Part shown: positions 17,363 through 25,958 of the stretch, one piece after another
Numbering within the stretch: position 1 is the stretch's first letter
Layout of the letters: every line of letters starts with the position of its first letter
Source: Rubrivirga sp. SAORIC476
GTDB lineage: Bacteria; Bacteroidota; Rhodothermia; Rhodothermales; Rubricoccaceae
Reading direction: 5' to 3'
NCBI RefSeq assembly: GCF_002283555.1
Contig: NZ_MVOI01000003.1
Location: forward strand, 2,104,835 to 2,163,850
Length of the DNA stretch: 59,016 nt
Notes under the pieces: model-generated
Told to the model about the DNA's origin: nothing
The model's input: the letters and a program-made list of their open reading frames with translations, nothing else
The model's database searches: none
Position numbers and translations under genes: made by a program

Positions 17363-18382
17363 ATGAACCACCTCACCTCCTGGACCGACCTCGACGACGC
17401 CACGTGGCGGGCCTGCCTCGACCGGGCGCTCTGGCACCGTCAGAACCGCGCGTGGAGCCAGTCGGCCGCGGCGAAGGCGCTCGGGCTCGTCTTCTTCAAC
17501 CCGTCCCTGCGGACGCGCGCGTCGATGGACCTGGCCGCCGCCCACCTCGGCGCGCACGCGGTCACCCTCACCCCGGGTAACGGGACGTGGGGCCTCGAAA
17601 CGCGCGACGGCGTGACGATGGACGGCCTCGCCGCCGAGCACGTCAAGGAGGCGTTCGGCGTGCTGAGCCGCTACGTCGACGCTCTGGGCGTCCGCACCTT
17701 CGCGACGCTCACGGACCCCGAGGCCGACGCTGAGGACCGCGCCTTCCGCGCCGTCGTGGACGCGTCGACGGTGCCGGTCGTCAACCTGGAGTCGGCGCGG
17801 TGGCACCCGTGCCAGGAACTGGGCGACGCCGCGACCATCACGGACCACCTGGGCGGCGACGTGCGGGGCAAGAAGCTGGTGCTCCACTGGGCGCCGCACC
17901 CGAAGCCGCTGCCGCGCGCCGTCCCCAACTCGGCGCTGCTGATGGCCGCGCGGCTGGGCATGGAGGTGATCGTCGCCCGCCCCGACGGCTTCGGCCTGGA
18001 CGCCGACGTGCTCGACCTCGCCCGCGACGCCGCGCGGCGGTCCGGCGGGTCGGTTACCGAATCGAGCGACCGGGTCGGCGCGCTCTCCGGCGCCAGCGTG
18101 GTCTACGCGAAGGCCTGGGCCGGCAGCGGGGTCTACGGCTCGCCCGACCACGAGGCCCAACAGCGCGCCTCCCACGCCGACACCTGGCGCCTCTCGTCGG
18201 ACGACTTGGTCCAGACCGACCGCGCCGCCTTCATGCACTGCCTGCCCGTCCGCCGTGGCGTGGTCGTGGACGGCGACGTGCTCGACGGCGACCGCGCGAT
18301 CCACCTTCTCCAGGCCGAGTACCGGCTCCACGCCCAGAAGGCGATTCTGGAGTGGGTCTGGGGATTGGGTGCCGAGGGGTAG
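17363..18382 (+). CDS. argF': N-acylornithine carbamoyltransferase (ArgF')
   Basis: This 339-residue transcarbamylase moves the carbamoyl group from carbamoyl phosphate to an N-acylornithine, giving N-acylcitrulline. It has 'FFNPSLRTRASMDL' (residues 44-57) for carbamoyl phosphate, 'HPCQEL', 'WAPHPKPLPRAVPNSALL', 'FMHCLPVRR', and a Lys in 'RLHAQKAI' corresponding to the carboxylated Lys of the Xanthomonas enzyme. These mark the AOTC/SOTC family, not ordinary ornithine transcarbamylase. In the loop 'MDGLAAEH' A91 aligns with Glu92 of acetyl-specific and Pro90 of succinyl-specific enzymes. Changing Glu92 to small or Pro residues is reported to give succinylornithine specificity, so the acyl group here is open. 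Confidence 0.92.
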   Translation: MNHLTSWTDLDDATWRACLDRALWHRQNRAWSQSAAAKALGLVFFNPSLRTRASMDLAAAHLGAHAVTLTPGNGTWGLETRDGVTMDGLAAEHVKEAFGVLSRYVDALGVRTFATLTDPEADAEDRAFRAVVDASTVPVVNLESARWHPCQELGDAATITDHLGGDVRGKKLVLHWAPHPKPLPRAVPNSALLMAARLGMEVIVARPDGFGLDADVLDLARDAARRSGGSVTESSDRVGALSGASVVYAKAWAGSGVYGSPDHEAQQRASHADTWRLSSDDLVQTDRAAFMHCLPVRRGVVVDGDVLDGDRAIHLLQAEYRLHAQKAILEWVWGLGAEG

Positions 18383-18386
18383 AGAG

Positions 18387-19187
18387 ATGCAGAACGAGTC
18401 CATTCCTCAGGCCCCCGCCCCGGTCGTCGTCAAGCTGGGCGGGGCGATTCTCGCCGATGCCGAGGCGACAGCGGCGGTCTGGGCGGGCGTCGCCGTGATG
18501 GCGGAGCCGGTGGTCGTGGTCCACGGCGGTGGGCCGCAGGCGACGGCGCTGGCGCGGCGCCTGGGCCACGAGCCGACGATCGTCGTCGGGCGCCGGGTCA
18601 CGGGCGACCTCGACCTGGAGGTGGCGCTCTACACGCTGCGCGGCGCGCTCAACGCGCGGCTGGTCGGCGCGGCGCGGGCGGCGGGCCTCCGCGCCGTCGG
18701 CGTGAGCGGGGCGGACGGGGCGCTGGTGACGGTCGCGAAGCGTCCGCCCATCCACGTCGATGGGCAGCGAGTCGACTTCGGCCACGTCGGCGACGTCCAG
18801 TCGGTCGACCCGACGCTCGTGCAGACGCTGCTCGGCGCGGGCTTCGTGCCGGTCGTCTCCACCGTCTGCGCCGACGCCGCGGGCGCGCTCTACAACGTCA
18901 ACGCGGACACCGTCGCGGCCGACCTGGCGGCGGCGCTCGGCGCGCCGCGTCTCGACCTCGTCACCGAGGCCGGGGGCGTTCGCCGCGACGCCGCCGACCC
19001 GTCCAGCCATCTCCCCCGGTTGACCGAGGCCGAGGTGGCCGCGGGCGTCGCCGAGGGCTGGATCGCGGGCGGCATGCGGCCCAAGCTGGAGACGGCGCTG
19101 GCGGCGCTCCGCCGCGGCGTCCCGTCCGTCCGCGTCTGTGCCCCCGCCGACCTCGGCGGCGACGGCGGCACGGTCGTCACCGCGTGA
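18387..19187 (+). CDS. argB: Acetylglutamate kinase
   Basis: ArgB phosphorylates N-acyl-glutamate with ATP, the second step of the pathway. The 266-residue protein has 'VVVKLGGAIL' at its start, 'VVVHGGGPQATALARRLG', and 'YNVNADTVAADLAAALGA', all conserved in amino-acid kinases of this type. It lacks the N-terminal helix of arginine-inhibited hexameric NAGKs, so direct arginine feedback is less likely; this would raise the weight of control at the leader. It starts 4 bases after argF' and overlaps the next gene by 4 bases (GTGA). Confidence 0.94.
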   Translation: MQNESIPQAPAPVVVKLGGAILADAEATAAVWAGVAVMAEPVVVVHGGGPQATALARRLGHEPTIVVGRRVTGDLDLEVALYTLRGALNARLVGAARAAGLRAVGVSGADGALVTVAKRPPIHVDGQRVDFGHVGDVQSVDPTLVQTLLGAGFVPVVSTVCADAAGALYNVNADTVAADLAAALGAPRLDLVTEAGGVRRDAADPSSHLPRLTEAEVAAGVAEGWIAGGMRPKLETALAALRRGVPSVRVCAPADLGGDGGTVVTA

Positions 19188-20317
19188 CCGCCTCGCATCC
19201 TCTTCCTCTCGCATCCCGCTCCGTGTCCGTCCTCTCCCTCCACGCCGACCTCGTCCGCATCCCGTCGCTGAGCTTCCAGGAGAAGCCCGCCGCCGACCAC
19301 GTCGAGGCGTTCCTGCGCGGCGTCGACGGGCTGGAGGTCGGGCGGCTGGACGAGAACGTCTGGGCCAGCCTCGGGGACGGCACGGACGACGTGCTGCTGC
19401 TCTGCTCGCACCTCGACGTGGTGCCGCCGAGCGAGGGCCACCCGTACCCGCCGTTCTCGCCCACGACCGTCGACGGCGCCGTCTACGGGCGGGGCGCGGT
19501 CGACGCCAAGGCCAGCGGCGCAGCTATGCTGACGGCCCTCGCCGACCTCGCGGCGTCCGGCTGGCGGCCCCCGGCGGGCGGGCGGCTCGTCGTCGCGCTG
19601 ACGGAGTGCGAGGAGACCGGCGCCGAGAACAACGGCATGGAGAAGATGCGCGACCGCGTCTTCGGCGACGCGCTGCCCGAGCCGACGGCGGCGCTCGTCG
19701 GGGAGCCGACCGAGCTGCGGCCGTGCCTCGCGCAGAAGGGCCTGCTGATCTTGAACGTGACCGCCCAGGGCGAGACGGCGCACGCCGCCCGCGCCCACCT
19801 CGGGAAGAACGCCCTCACCGTCGCCGCCCGCGACCTGCTCGCCATCGACGCGATGACGTTCGAGAAGAGCGACCCGCTGCTCGGCACGCCGACGATTACG
19901 GCGACCATGATCGAGGGCGGGACGGCCAAGAACGTTGTCCCGGACCGGTGCCGGATCACGCTCGACATCCGCTCGACGCCCGCGACTACGCACCCCGAAC
20001 TGACGGCACTCGTGCGCGAGGCGCTGGAGAGCCGCGTCGAGGTCCACTCCGAGCGCATCATCCCCTGTTCCACCGACCCCGACAGCCGGGTCGCGCAGGC
20101 CGCTGTCGCCGCCGTGTCCAGCCTGGGGCTGGACGCCGAGCCCTTCGGCAGCCCCACCGCGTCGGACTGGATCTTCGTCGCCGACGTGCCGACGGTCAAG
20201 ATCGGCCCCGGTCGCAGCGAGCTCTCCCACACCCCCGACGAGCACGTCGAGATCGCCCAACTCGAAGCGGCGGTGGACGTGTACAGCGAGATCGCTCGGT
20301 CCTACTTCGCCACATAG
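19184..20317 (+). CDS. argE': N-acylcitrulline deacylase (M20 family, ArgE')
   Basis: In the Bacteroidota-type route this enzyme removes the acyl group from N-acylcitrulline to give citrulline for ArgG. The 377-residue M20 peptidase-fold protein has the metal ligands in 'CSHLDVVP', 'GRGAVDAKASGAAM' and 'TECEETGAENNGM', followed by the lid/dimer domain ('AHAARAHLGKNAL'). The GTG at 19184 overlaps argB by four bases, fitting coupling; a second GTG at 19223 would give a 364-residue product starting nearer the conserved 'IPSLS'. No ordinary ArgE acting on acetylornithine is needed in this route. Confidence 0.9.
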   Translation: MTASHPLPLASRSVSVLSLHADLVRIPSLSFQEKPAADHVEAFLRGVDGLEVGRLDENVWASLGDGTDDVLLLCSHLDVVPPSEGHPYPPFSPTTVDGAVYGRGAVDAKASGAAMLTALADLAASGWRPPAGGRLVVALTECEETGAENNGMEKMRDRVFGDALPEPTAALVGEPTELRPCLAQKGLLILNVTAQGETAHAARAHLGKNALTVAARDLLAIDAMTFEKSDPLLGTPTITATMIEGGTAKNVVPDRCRITLDIRSTPATTHPELTALVREALESRVEVHSERIIPCSTDPDSRVAQAAVAAVSSLGLDAEPFGSPTASDWIFVADVPTVKIGPGRSELSHTPDEHVEIAQLEAAVDVYSEIARSYFAT

Positions 20318-20332
20318 CCTGTTTCGCGTTGA

Positions 20333-20401
20333 GTGCGGCGCCCCTTCAGGGTGCGTGATCCGCACGCGACACGGCGCCCGGCACGCACTACCCAACCCCC
20401 C
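20333..20401 (+). repeat. Intercistronic element before argH
   Basis: GTGCGGCGCCC (20333-20343) and CGGCGCCCGGC (20372-20382) are exact copies of the two 11-mers in the argD-argF' spacer, followed by GCACGCACTACCC and a C-rich run before the ATG. Here they are 28 bases apart instead of overlapping. Confidence 0.4.
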
Positions 20402-21721
20402 ATGGCCTCCCACGACTCGACTCCCCAGGCCCAAACCCCGATCTGGCACAAGGGCACCGCCGCCGAGGACTGGGTGACGCGCTTCACCGTCGGCGAGGAC
20501 TGGCGGTGGGACACGATCCTGCTGCCGTACGACCTGGAGGGGACGCGCGCGCACGCCTGGGCGCTCGGCCAGGTCGGCGTGCTGACCGAGGCCGAGGTGG
20601 GCGAGGTGGGGGAGGCGCTCGACGCGATCCGGCGCGAATGGGAGGAGGGCGCCGTCACGGTCCGCCCCGAGGACGAGGACATGCACACCGTCATCGAGCG
20701 CGAGCTGACGGTTCGCTTGGGCGACGCGGGCAAGAAGATCCACGCCGGGCGCAGCCGCAACGACCAGGTGCTGACGGCGCTCCGCCTGTGGCTCCGCGAC
20801 GCGCTCACCGGCATCGCCGACGGGGCCGCCGAGGTGGGCGCGGCGCTCGTCGGCCACGCCGAGACGGGGCAGGCGCTCCTGATGCCGGGCTACACGCACG
20901 GCCAGCGCGCCATGCCGACGACCGTCGCCGTCTGGGCCGCGGGCTACGTCGACCTGCTGGCGGACGATCTCGCCACGCTCGCAGCGGCCCGGCGGTCGGC
21001 CAACACGTCGCCGTGGGGGAGCGCGGCGGGCTACGGCGTGCCGGTCCTGGATCTGCCGCGCGACGCGGTCGCCGAGCGCCTCGGCTTCGAGCGGACGCAG
21101 GCCATCGCGGCGGTGCAGCTCTCGCGCGGCAAGCTGGAGGGCGCCGTCGTCCACGCGCTCGTCCAACTCGGCCTCACGCTGAACCGGCTCGCGAGCGACT
21201 TGGCGCTGTTCGCGACCTCGGAGTATGGGTTCGTGACGCTGCCCGTCGAGCACACGACGGGCTCGTCGATCATGCCCCAGAAGCGCAACCCCGACGTGCT
21301 GGAACTGGCCCGCGCCACGGCCCACCGGCTGACGGCCGAACTGCACGTCCTGCTGACGTTGCCGGCCAACCTGCCCGGCGGCTACCACCGCGATTTGCAA
21401 CTGACCAAGGAGGCGACGATGCGCGCCGTCCTCGCGTCGCAGGATCTCGTGACCGCCGTCGCCGCCGTGCTCCCGGGCGTCACTTGGCAGGCCGACCGGA
21501 TGCGTGCGGCGCTCTCGCCCGACCTGTTCGCGACCGCGGAGGCCCTGCGTCTGGTCGCCGACGGCACGCCCTTCCGCGACGCCTACCGCGCCGTCGGCAC
21601 CGACCTCGGCTCGCTCACCGTGCCCACCGAGGCGGACGCGCTCGCGGCCTACACGTCGGACGGGACGCCGGGGAATGTGGACGTGGAGATGCTCCGCGAA
21701 CGGCTCCGAGCCGGCAGCTAG
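20402..21721 (+). CDS. argH: Argininosuccinate lyase
   Basis: ArgH splits argininosuccinate into arginine and fumarate, the last step. The 439-residue protein has '[20 protein letters not shown]' and the fumarase/aspartase signature '[12 protein letters not shown]' starting at residue 287, which includes the catalytic Ser. '[15 protein letters not shown]' marks the family. It is slightly shorter than E. coli ArgH at the C terminus. It closes the operon; its last 4 bases overlap the end of the convergent rlpA gene. Confidence 0.96.
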   Translation: MASHDSTPQAQTPIWHKGTAAEDWVTRFTVGEDWRWDTILLPYDLEGTRAHAWALGQVGVLTEAEVGEVGEALDAIRREWEEGAVTVRPEDEDMHTVIERELTVRLGDAGKKIHAGRSRNDQVLTALRLWLRDALTGIADGAAEVGAALVGHAETGQALLMPGYTHGQRAMPTTVAVWAAGYVDLLADDLATLAAARRSANTSPWGSAAGYGVPVLDLPRDAVAERLGFERTQAIAAVQLSRGKLEGAVVHALVQLGLTLNRLASDLALFATSEYGFVTLPVEHTTGSSIMPQKRNPDVLELARATAHRLTAELHVLLTLPANLPGGYHRDLQLTKEATMRAVLASQDLVTAVAAVLPGVTWQADRMRAALSPDLFATAEALRLVADGTPFRDAYRAVGTDLGSLTVPTEADALAAYTSDGTPGNVDVEMLRERLRAGS

Positions 21722-22329
21722 CCGCGCGCGCCGCCGGTTCTCGGCAACCGCTCCAGCTCCACCTCGGCGGTCCCGGCGCGGGTCAGGCCAATGGCGTCGG
21801 CGGCGGCGCGCGACACGTCGATCACGCGGTCGCCGTGGAACGGCCCGCGGTCGTTGACGCGCACGACGACGCTCTCGCCCGTCCGCGCGTGCGTGACGCG
21901 GACCCGGGTGCCGAGGGGAAGCGTCCGGTGCGCCGCCGTCAGGGCGGACGGGTCGAACGGCTCGCCCGAGGCGGTCGGGTTGCCCGCCAGTTCGCGGCCG
22001 TAGTAGCTCGCGCGTCCGCCCTCGATGGGCGTGCCCGTCTCGGACACGTCGCCGGTCAGGTGGATCGGGACGGCGGGCGGGGTCGGAGGCGCAGGGGGCG
22101 GGAGCAACGTCGCGGGCGGGGCAGGCGCCGCCACGAGGGCGACCGTCCGCACCGGAGCGTCCGATGTGGGCGCCGACGTACAGGCGGAGCCGCCCACGGC
22201 CAGGAGCGCGACACTCGTCACGACGGCCGCGCGCCGCTTTGCCGCCGAGAGGCGGGAGCGCAGACCGCGCACGCGCCCCGACCGTCGGGGGCGAACGCTG
22301 GCGAGAGCGGGGGCAGTCGGTGTGTTCAT
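21718..22329 (-). CDS. rlpA: RlpA-like lipoprotein (double-psi beta-barrel)
   Basis: The 203-residue protein has an unusually long Arg-rich N terminus (residues 1-33), then a hydrophobic segment and a lipobox-like GSAC (C50). A Pro/Ala linker leads to the RlpA domain: '[60 protein letters not shown]'. The 'VNDRGPF' motif with its Asp is shared with active RlpA, a lytic transglycosylase that cuts naked glycan strands at the septum. It lacks a SPOR domain, so septal targeting is not obvious. A TATCCTTTCCG box lies upstream. Confidence 0.85.
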   Translation of the reverse strand: MNTPTAPALASVRPRRSGRVRGLRSRLSAAKRRAAVVTSVALLAVGGSACTSAPTSDAPVRTVALVAAPAPPATLLPPPAPPTPPAVPIHLTGDVSETGTPIEGGRASYYGRELAGNPTASGEPFDPSALTAAHRTLPLGTRVRVTHARTGESVVVRVNDRGPFHGDRVIDVSRAAADAIGLTRAGTAEVELERLPRTGGARG

Positions 22330-22383
22330 GGCGTTCGGGCTCTGTCTGCCCCGAAAGGCGCCAGAACCGTTCCGTGCCCGGAA

Positions 22384-22389
22384 AGGATA
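22384..22389 (-). promoter_or_regulatory. -10-like box for rlpA
   Basis: TATCCT on the minus strand, followed by TTCCG exactly as upstream of mnmG, 55 bases before the rlpA ATG. No clear -35 box. Confidence 0.35.
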
Positions 22390-22474
22390 CGCCGATTCAT
22401 CCGAGACTCACCTCCACACGGCGTTCTCCGCCGATCTGGCGCGTTTGCGTGCCGGTCTGTCGGGCCTGAACGCA

Positions 22475-22505
22475 CCGAGCCCGCGCCAGGACGGCACGGG
22501 CTCGG
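22475..22505 (-). terminator. GC hairpin after amt
   Basis: CCGAGCCCG (22475-22483) pairs perfectly with CGGGCTCGG (22497-22505), loop 13 bases, 26 bases beyond the amt stop. It has no U tract, like most hairpins at gene ends in this window. Confidence 0.5.
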
Positions 22506-22530
22506 CAGGAGAGGGGAAGGCCTCGAGAGG

Positions 22531-23883
22531 CTAGATCGCCGGCGCAGCCTCGATCTGGGGCGCCTCCTCGATGCCGTAGGCCGAGTCGCCGGAGGGGACG
22601 TCGGTAGCGGTCATGAGCTGGAACTCTGGGTAGGCCACCGTGCCGTGCTCGTGCACGTCGAGGCCGGCCGACTCGCCCTCGCCGGAGATCCGGAGGCCCA
22701 TCGTCAGGTCGAGCGCCTTGAAGAGCGCGTACGAGACCGGGAAGGTCCACAGGAACGCCGCGCCGACGCCGATGGCCTGGATGCCGAGCTGGCTCAGCGA
22801 GAACCCGTCGGCCGCGAACAGTGCCACGGCGAGCGTGCCCCAGGCGCCGCAGACGCCGTGGACCGCGACCGCGCCGACCGGGTCGTCGATGTACTTCTCC
22901 AGCCACAGCGTCGCGAAGACGACGATGATGCCCGCGAGCAGGCCGATCGCCAGCGCCCCGATGGGGAGGACGGCGTCGCATCCGGCCGTGATGCCCACCA
23001 GCCCGGCCAGCACGCCGTTGAGCGTCATCGTGACGCTCGGGATGCCGTCACGGAACCAGGTCAGGGCCATCGCGCCGAGCGCGCCCGCGCCGGCCGCCAG
23101 GAACGTGTTGGCCGCGATGATGGCGATGCCCGGTCCGCCCGCCGTCGTCGAGCCAGCGTTGAAGCCGAACCAGCCGAACCACAGGATGAACACGCCCAGC
23201 GCTGCCAGCGGGATGCTGTGGCCCGGAATGTCGACCGGCTTGCCGTCGATGAACTTGCCCACGCGGGGGCCGACCACCAACGTGCCCGCCAGCGCCGCCC
23301 ACGCGCCCACCGAGTGGACGACCGTCGAGCCGGCGAAGTCGAGGAAGCCCAGCCCTTCCAGCCAGCCTCCGCCGTTGAACAACCCGCCCCACGCCCATGA
23401 CCCGAACACGGGGTAGATCACAGCGACGATCACGACGGAGAATACGAGGTAGGCCTTGAAGTTGACCCGCTCGGCGACGGCACCGGAGACGATGGTCGCG
23501 GCGGTGGCCGCGAAGACGGCCTGGAAGAAGAAGAAGACGTAGGTCCACTCCGGCGTCTGGCCCTCGACGCCGAGCAGCGCGAACCCGTCCGTGCCGACCC
23601 AACCGCCGGCGCTCGTGCCGAACATCAGCCCGAAGCCGACCAGGAAGAACACGACCACCCCGGCGGAGGCGTCCATGACGTTCTTCATAATGATGTTGGC
23701 CGCGTTCTTGGCACGCGTCAGGCCCGTCTCGAGCAGGGCGAACCCGGCCTGCATCAGGAAGACGAGCGCGCCCGCGACCACGACCCAGACGAAGTCGAGG
23801 TTGGTCTGCACGTCGGCGGCCGTGGCGTCCTGGGCCGCGGCCAGGGCTGGGGCGAGGAGAAGGAGGGGGAGGAGCTTCCTCAT
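22531..23883 (-). CDS. amt: Ammonium transporter
   Basis: The 450-residue Amt channel carries ammonium through the inner membrane. A cleavable signal peptide ends AAAQ (residues 15-18), then about 11 membrane helices. Family signatures include 'FLMQAGFALLETGLTRAKN', 'DFAGSTVVHSVGAWAALAGTLVVG' with the pore His, and 'GDAVLPIGALAIGLLAGIIV' in the later helices. The second pore His is in 'AVAVHGVCGAWGTLAVALFA'. The C-terminal tail, which normally contacts the regulator GlnK, is present. No glnK lies next to it, which is unusual, since amt and glnK are commonly paired. Confidence 0.95.
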   Translation of the reverse strand: MRKLLPLLLLAPALAAAQDATAADVQTNLDFVWVVVAGALVFLMQAGFALLETGLTRAKNAANIIMKNVMDASAGVVVFFLVGFGLMFGTSAGGWVGTDGFALLGVEGQTPEWTYVFFFFQAVFAATAATIVSGAVAERVNFKAYLVFSVVIVAVIYPVFGSWAWGGLFNGGGWLEGLGFLDFAGSTVVHSVGAWAALAGTLVVGPRVGKFIDGKPVDIPGHSIPLAALGVFILWFGWFGFNAGSTTAGGPGIAIIAANTFLAAGAGALGAMALTWFRDGIPSVTMTLNGVLAGLVGITAGCDAVLPIGALAIGLLAGIIVVFATLWLEKYIDDPVGAVAVHGVCGAWGTLAVALFAADGFSLSQLGIQAIGVGAAFLWTFPVSYALFKALDLTMGLRISGEGESAGLDVHEHGTVAYPEFQLMTATDVPSGDSAYGIEEAPQIEAAPAI

Positions 23884-23922
23884 GGATCTAGGCGAAGCGG
23901 GGGATGGGGCTCAGGAACCGAG

Positions 23923-23952
23923 AGGCTATCTCCTCTTTGTCGGCTGCGTCAA
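23923..23952 (-). promoter_or_regulatory. Promoter of amt
   Basis: On the minus strand, TTGACG (23947-23952), an 18-base spacer, then TAGCCT (23923-23928). Transcription would start about 30 bases before the amt ATG. Confidence 0.6.
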
Positions 23953-23970
23953 GGCTCGCGAGCTTCGCGA

Positions 23971-24010
23971 CCTGATATTTTTAGATGGTAGCGCTTTTCT
24001 CTTGCTCAGA
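23971..24010. other. AT-rich patch in the amt-rad52 intergenic region
   Basis: The 221-base gap between amt and the Rad52-family gene holds a patch with TGATATTTTTAG and CTTTTCTCTTG, by far the most AT-rich stretch in view. It lies just upstream of the amt -35 box, as an UP element would, and may also carry the promoter of the Rad52-family gene. No gene is seen in the gap. Confidence 0.4.
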
Positions 24011-24104
24011 GTTCGGGACGGGAGCGCTTCCGCCTCTGCGTCGCTGTGTCATTCTGGTGTCACTGGCGTGTGTGACCTTGGGCGCGTACCTGCCGCTGAC
24101 TCCC

Positions 24105-24737
24105 ATGAAGGCCTCCGACCTGCCCCGCCTCGCCGCTCCCTTCCCCCCCTCCGATGTCGAGTGGAAGCCTGGAGCCACCACCCGTGACAAGACCAAGGGC
24201 CTCGCGATGGCCTACCTCAGCAGCCGCGTGGTCCAGCAGCGGTTCGACGAGGTCTGCGGTCCGGCCGACTGGCGCAACGAGTTCACAGAGGGCCCCGGTG
24301 GGGGCGTTCTCTGTGGCATCTCGGTCCGCGTCGAGCGCGAGCGTCCCGACGGCGTGACCGAGGCGGAGTGGGTCACGAAGTGGGACGGGGCCGACAACTC
24401 CCAGGTAGAGGCCGTCAAGGGCGGGCTCTCGGGAGCGATGAAGCGCGCCGCCGTGCAGTGGGGCGTCGGGCGCTACCTCTATGACCTTCCGGCGACGTGG
24501 GTGCGTCTCGACGACCGCGGCCGCTTCGCAGAGGAGCCGCGCATCCCCCGTCAGTATCTCCCCGGGAACGACGGGGCAGGGGCCCCGGCGGCCCGCACGC
24601 CGGCGCCTTCCCAGGAGCGCCACAGCGAGGGACGCGCGAAGAGCCCCCGCCCGACGCCCCGAAGCGGCCAGCGGCGGATCGTCCGGCCTGCGGCCTCCGG
24701 GGACGGCGACACGCGCGCGGCCGATCTCGGGGCCTGA
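24105..24737 (+). CDS. Rad52-family single-strand annealing protein
   Basis: The 210-residue protein has the Rad52/Rad22 fold region in residues 1-140: 'WKPGATTRDKTKGLAMAYLSSRVVQQRFDEVCGPADWRNEF', then 'EWVTKWDGADNSQVEAVKGGLSGAMKRAAVQWGVGRYLYDLP'. This block is typical of bacterial and phage Rad52-like proteins, which anneal complementary DNA strands. The tail (residues 150-210) is Pro/Arg-rich and probably disordered. No phage genes surround it, so it appears to be a resident chromosomal gene. The ATG at 24105 is preferred to upstream starts because it leads directly into the domain. Confidence 0.82.
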   Translation: MKASDLPRLAAPFPPSDVEWKPGATTRDKTKGLAMAYLSSRVVQQRFDEVCGPADWRNEFTEGPGGGVLCGISVRVERERPDGVTEAEWVTKWDGADNSQVEAVKGGLSGAMKRAAVQWGVGRYLYDLPATWVRLDDRGRFAEEPRIPRQYLPGNDGAGAPAARTPAPSQERHSEGRAKSPRPTPRSGQRRIVRPAASGDGDTRAADLGA

Positions 24738-24835
24738 GGCGGTTCGTCGAGGCCGTTCCCCGGCCGGGCGCTTCAACGGCTGAGGAGGAGGCTACATCAG
24801 ATGCCTAGGCGCCTCCCTGATTCCCGGGCGACCCC

Positions 24836-24865
24836 TTGCGTTGGAGGGTCTTGCACACGTACTTA
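24836..24865 (+). promoter_or_regulatory. Promoter of the beta-barrel gene at 24889
   Basis: TTGCGT (24836-24841), an 18-base spacer, then TACTTA (24860-24865), 24 bases before the ATG. The boxes are imperfect, but the spacing equals that of the other sites. Confidence 0.45.
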
Positions 24866-24888
24866 GAGCGAGACCTGCCCCGACGCCC

Positions 24889-25860
24889 ATGACCCCTGCT
24901 GCGATTCGAGGAGCGCTGGTCGCTCTCGCGCTGGGCCTGGGACCGATGGCCTCCGCGCAGGGCACCTTCCAGTCGCTCGACCCGTCGTACGGCGGCGAGA
25001 CGGCGCGGCGCGGCTTCTACGGGGGGTTCGCGGTCTCGGGCGAGGCTGCTTATCGCGACGCCGACCTGCTCGACCGCATCGAGACGGGCGCTCCGGCACC
25101 CAGCGACCTCTCGCTCGCCGCCCGCCTCGACTACGCACTGCTCCCCCAGGTGGATCTCGCGCTCGTGGCCGACCTCACCGGCGCCGCCCAGAACGGTCGC
25201 ATGGGTCTCAGCTGGGTGGTCGTGAAGCCCTACTGGAACAACGAGGGTACCGACTACGCCATCCGAGTGGCCGTGGACCCGGTCAGTGAGGGCGGCCTCG
25301 GGTTCCGCCAGACCGACGTGGCGTTCCTCTCCACGACGGCGCTCTCGCCGACCGTGACCAGCGACCTGTCCATCGGCATCCGGCGCCTGCGGACGGGCTA
25401 CAGCGACCCCGCTCCGGCGGAGCTAGAGATCGGAACCGACGGCGAGCCTGTCGTCCCGGACAGCCGTCTCAACGTGGGCACCACCGGCCTCGTCCGCTCG
25501 CGCATCGTCGGGCAGTCGGTGCGTGGGTCGTGGGGCTACAACGTCCTGTTCGACCCGGCCGGGAGTCGGCTGGCGTTCGGCCTCGTCGCCGAGGCGGCCG
25601 ATTACTCGATCCTCCAGGCGCAGGGGACCGACTCCTTCTCCGGCGATGCCGAGGGGCCTGCCGAGGAAAGACCGTCCGACCGCGTCCGCAGCGCCGTCGG
25701 GTGGGCGCGTGTGGGCATGGAATTCAGCCGCCCCTACTACCAGCTGGCGCCATTCGTGAGCCTGCCCCTGTTCACCCTGGCCGACGTGCAGGGGGATCCG
25801 GTGCGTCACGGCCCGCGCGTCGAGAAGCTGCGCGTCGGGTTGCGGATCACGCTCCGGTAG
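24889..25860 (+). CDS. Probable outer membrane beta-barrel protein
   Basis: The 323-residue protein has a signal peptide ending ASAQ (residues 21-24). The mature part is a run of amphipathic strands with 'GFYGGFAVSGEAAYRD', 'LSLAARLDYALLPQVDLALVADLTG', 'RMGLSWVVVKPYW', 'GWARVGMEFSRPYYQLAPFVSLPLF', and it ends 'EKLRVGLRITLR'. This is the typical pattern of a 12-16-strand barrel. No named family is recognised. A promoter-like site lies 24 bases upstream; the next gene starts about 100 bases downstream. Confidence 0.65.
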   Translation: MTPAAIRGALVALALGLGPMASAQGTFQSLDPSYGGETARRGFYGGFAVSGEAAYRDADLLDRIETGAPAPSDLSLAARLDYALLPQVDLALVADLTGAAQNGRMGLSWVVVKPYWNNEGTDYAIRVAVDPVSEGGLGFRQTDVAFLSTTALSPTVTSDLSIGIRRLRTGYSDPAPAELEIGTDGEPVVPDSRLNVGTTGLVRSRIVGQSVRGSWGYNVLFDPAGSRLAFGLVAEAADYSILQAQGTDSFSGDAEGPAEERPSDRVRSAVGWARVGMEFSRPYYQLAPFVSLPLFTLADVQGDPVRHGPRVEKLRVGLRITLR

Positions 25861-25958
25861 ACGTGGACGGGACGCTGGACGTCCGGTGAGGTGCGGGACG
25901 GGAGGGAGCCAGTGGGGCTGCTCGTACACTGGGCTCCTCCATCACTCGCCCTCTCCTC

